Shown in pieces: positions 63,753 to 64,000 of a DNA stretch of 64,000 nt; position 1 is the stretch's first letter, and each line of letters starts with the position of its first letter. Source of the DNA: Thermodesulfatator indicus DSM 15286 (GTDB lineage Bacteria > Desulfobacterota > Thermodesulfobacteria > Thermodesulfobacteriales > Thermodesulfatatoraceae); contig NC_015681.1 in assembly GCF_000217795.1 (NCBI RefSeq), positions 2,258,225-2,322,224 on the forward strand, written 5' to 3'. Both the position numbers and the translations under genes were made by a program. The notes under the pieces are model-generated. The model made no database searches, was not told the origin of the DNA, and saw only the letters and a list, made by a program, of their open reading frames with translations.

Positions 63753-63921
63753 AATGGAATCACTAAATAGGCGATAGTTGAATATAGAAATAGGCGATAG
63801 TTGAGTCATTACGAGCGAAGCGAAGTAATCCCTGAGACTGCTTCGAACTCTAACGAGACCTCGCAGTGACAGCGAAGGTTATTTTGCTTTAGCGATTATG
63901 TCAGCAGCAATACTTTATCGA
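63753..63921 (-). repeat. Dispersed repeat (family copy D), inverted partner of 44722-44893
   Basis: In reverse complement it follows copy C almost base by base and holds a duplicated CAACTATCGCCTATTT unit (63767-63810 region). It starts just after the IS110 element. Confidence 0.85.
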
Positions 63922-64000
63922 CTAAAAAAGTTCGCTTTTGTAATTAGATATTCATATACCTAAATAAAAGAAATTTTTTTGAAAAAACTTGAAAAAATTA

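Larger units (their letters stand above)
63599..64000. other. Right-edge non-coding region
   Basis: The 402 bases after the transposase hold the IS right end with the possible bridge RNA (to about 63745), repeat copy D (63753-63921) and an AT-rich tail where no gene is seen. Confidence 0.6.

Overview
The window looks like a chromosomal segment of an anaerobic, thermophilic, autotrophic bacterium. The best fit is the Thermodesulfobacteriota (Thermodesulfatator / Thermosulfurimonas-like). This is inferred from the mix of genes, not from any marker search: a carbonyl-branch plus methyl-branch Wood-Ljungdahl cluster, selenocysteine-containing Hdr/Mvh proteins, a NapMADGH-type periplasmic nitrate reductase with an octaheme HAO-like cytochrome instead of NrfA, a branched-polyamine synthase (BpsA) typical of thermophiles, and a low-to-medium GC content.

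Region 1 (1-21197, all minus strand) is the reductive acetyl-CoA pathway. Transcription runs right to left: fhs, folD, cooS, hdrA (Sec), mvhD (Sec), an hdrC-like gene, a second mvhD-like gene, metV, a metF-TPR-acsD fusion, acsB, acsC, a MntA/HepT-type toxin-antitoxin pair, acsE, a PstS-CdhB fusion, and a GltD-like flavoprotein that runs off the left edge. Together they convert formate and CO2 to methyl-THF (Fhs, FolD, MetFV with an Hdr/Mvh electron-transfer module), pass the methyl group to the corrinoid protein (AcsE, AcsC/AcsD) and join it to CO (CooS, AcsB). Two open frames are interrupted by in-frame UGA codons that read as selenocysteine; the correct genes start well upstream of the stops.

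Region 2 (21.2-32.9 kb) holds a PilZ protein, a Tat-exported split-Soret-type cytochrome, a methyltransferase, the glnB-glnD-glnA nitrogen module, and a block with tRNA-Lys, tRNA-Glu, a metallo-beta-lactamase-fold protein, metK, ahcY, queC and a YkgJ-type protein. Region 3 (33-45.7 kb) is housekeeping: tsaD-rsmA, a glutamine amidotransferase, DAHP synthase, MarC, MoaD/MoeB-like proteins, an aminotransferase, a PaaK-like ligase, Dus, an HDOD protein and a phosphoesterase.

Region 4 (45.8-54.7 kb) is nitrate ammonification: an octaheme HAO-like protein with a NapC/NrfH tetraheme quinol dehydrogenase, then a two-component system whose sensor carries a c-type heme motif, then napHGD and napAM. The napM and napC transcription units share a nearly identical promoter layout, which points to common control, probably by the adjacent response regulator. 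Region 5 (54.9-62.1 kb) holds feoB with a separate Gate-domain protein, bpsA, nikR, a CsgG-LamG lipoprotein and cutA. The right edge (62.2-63.75 kb) is an IS110-family element with a split transposase and a possible bridge RNA. A family of dispersed repeats (about 90-345 bp) occurs at 21.2, 33.2, 44.7 and 63.8 kb.

The most notable items are the two unusual fusions in the acetyl-CoA cluster (MetF-TPR-AcsD and PstS-CdhB), the paired selenoproteins, the toxin-antitoxin pair inside the acs operon, the shared nap/hao promoter and a three-way-junction RNA candidate ahead of feoB. Three frame breaks or odd junctions lie at short A-runs (about 1570, 3880 and 62960), so sequencing error has to be kept in mind for those.
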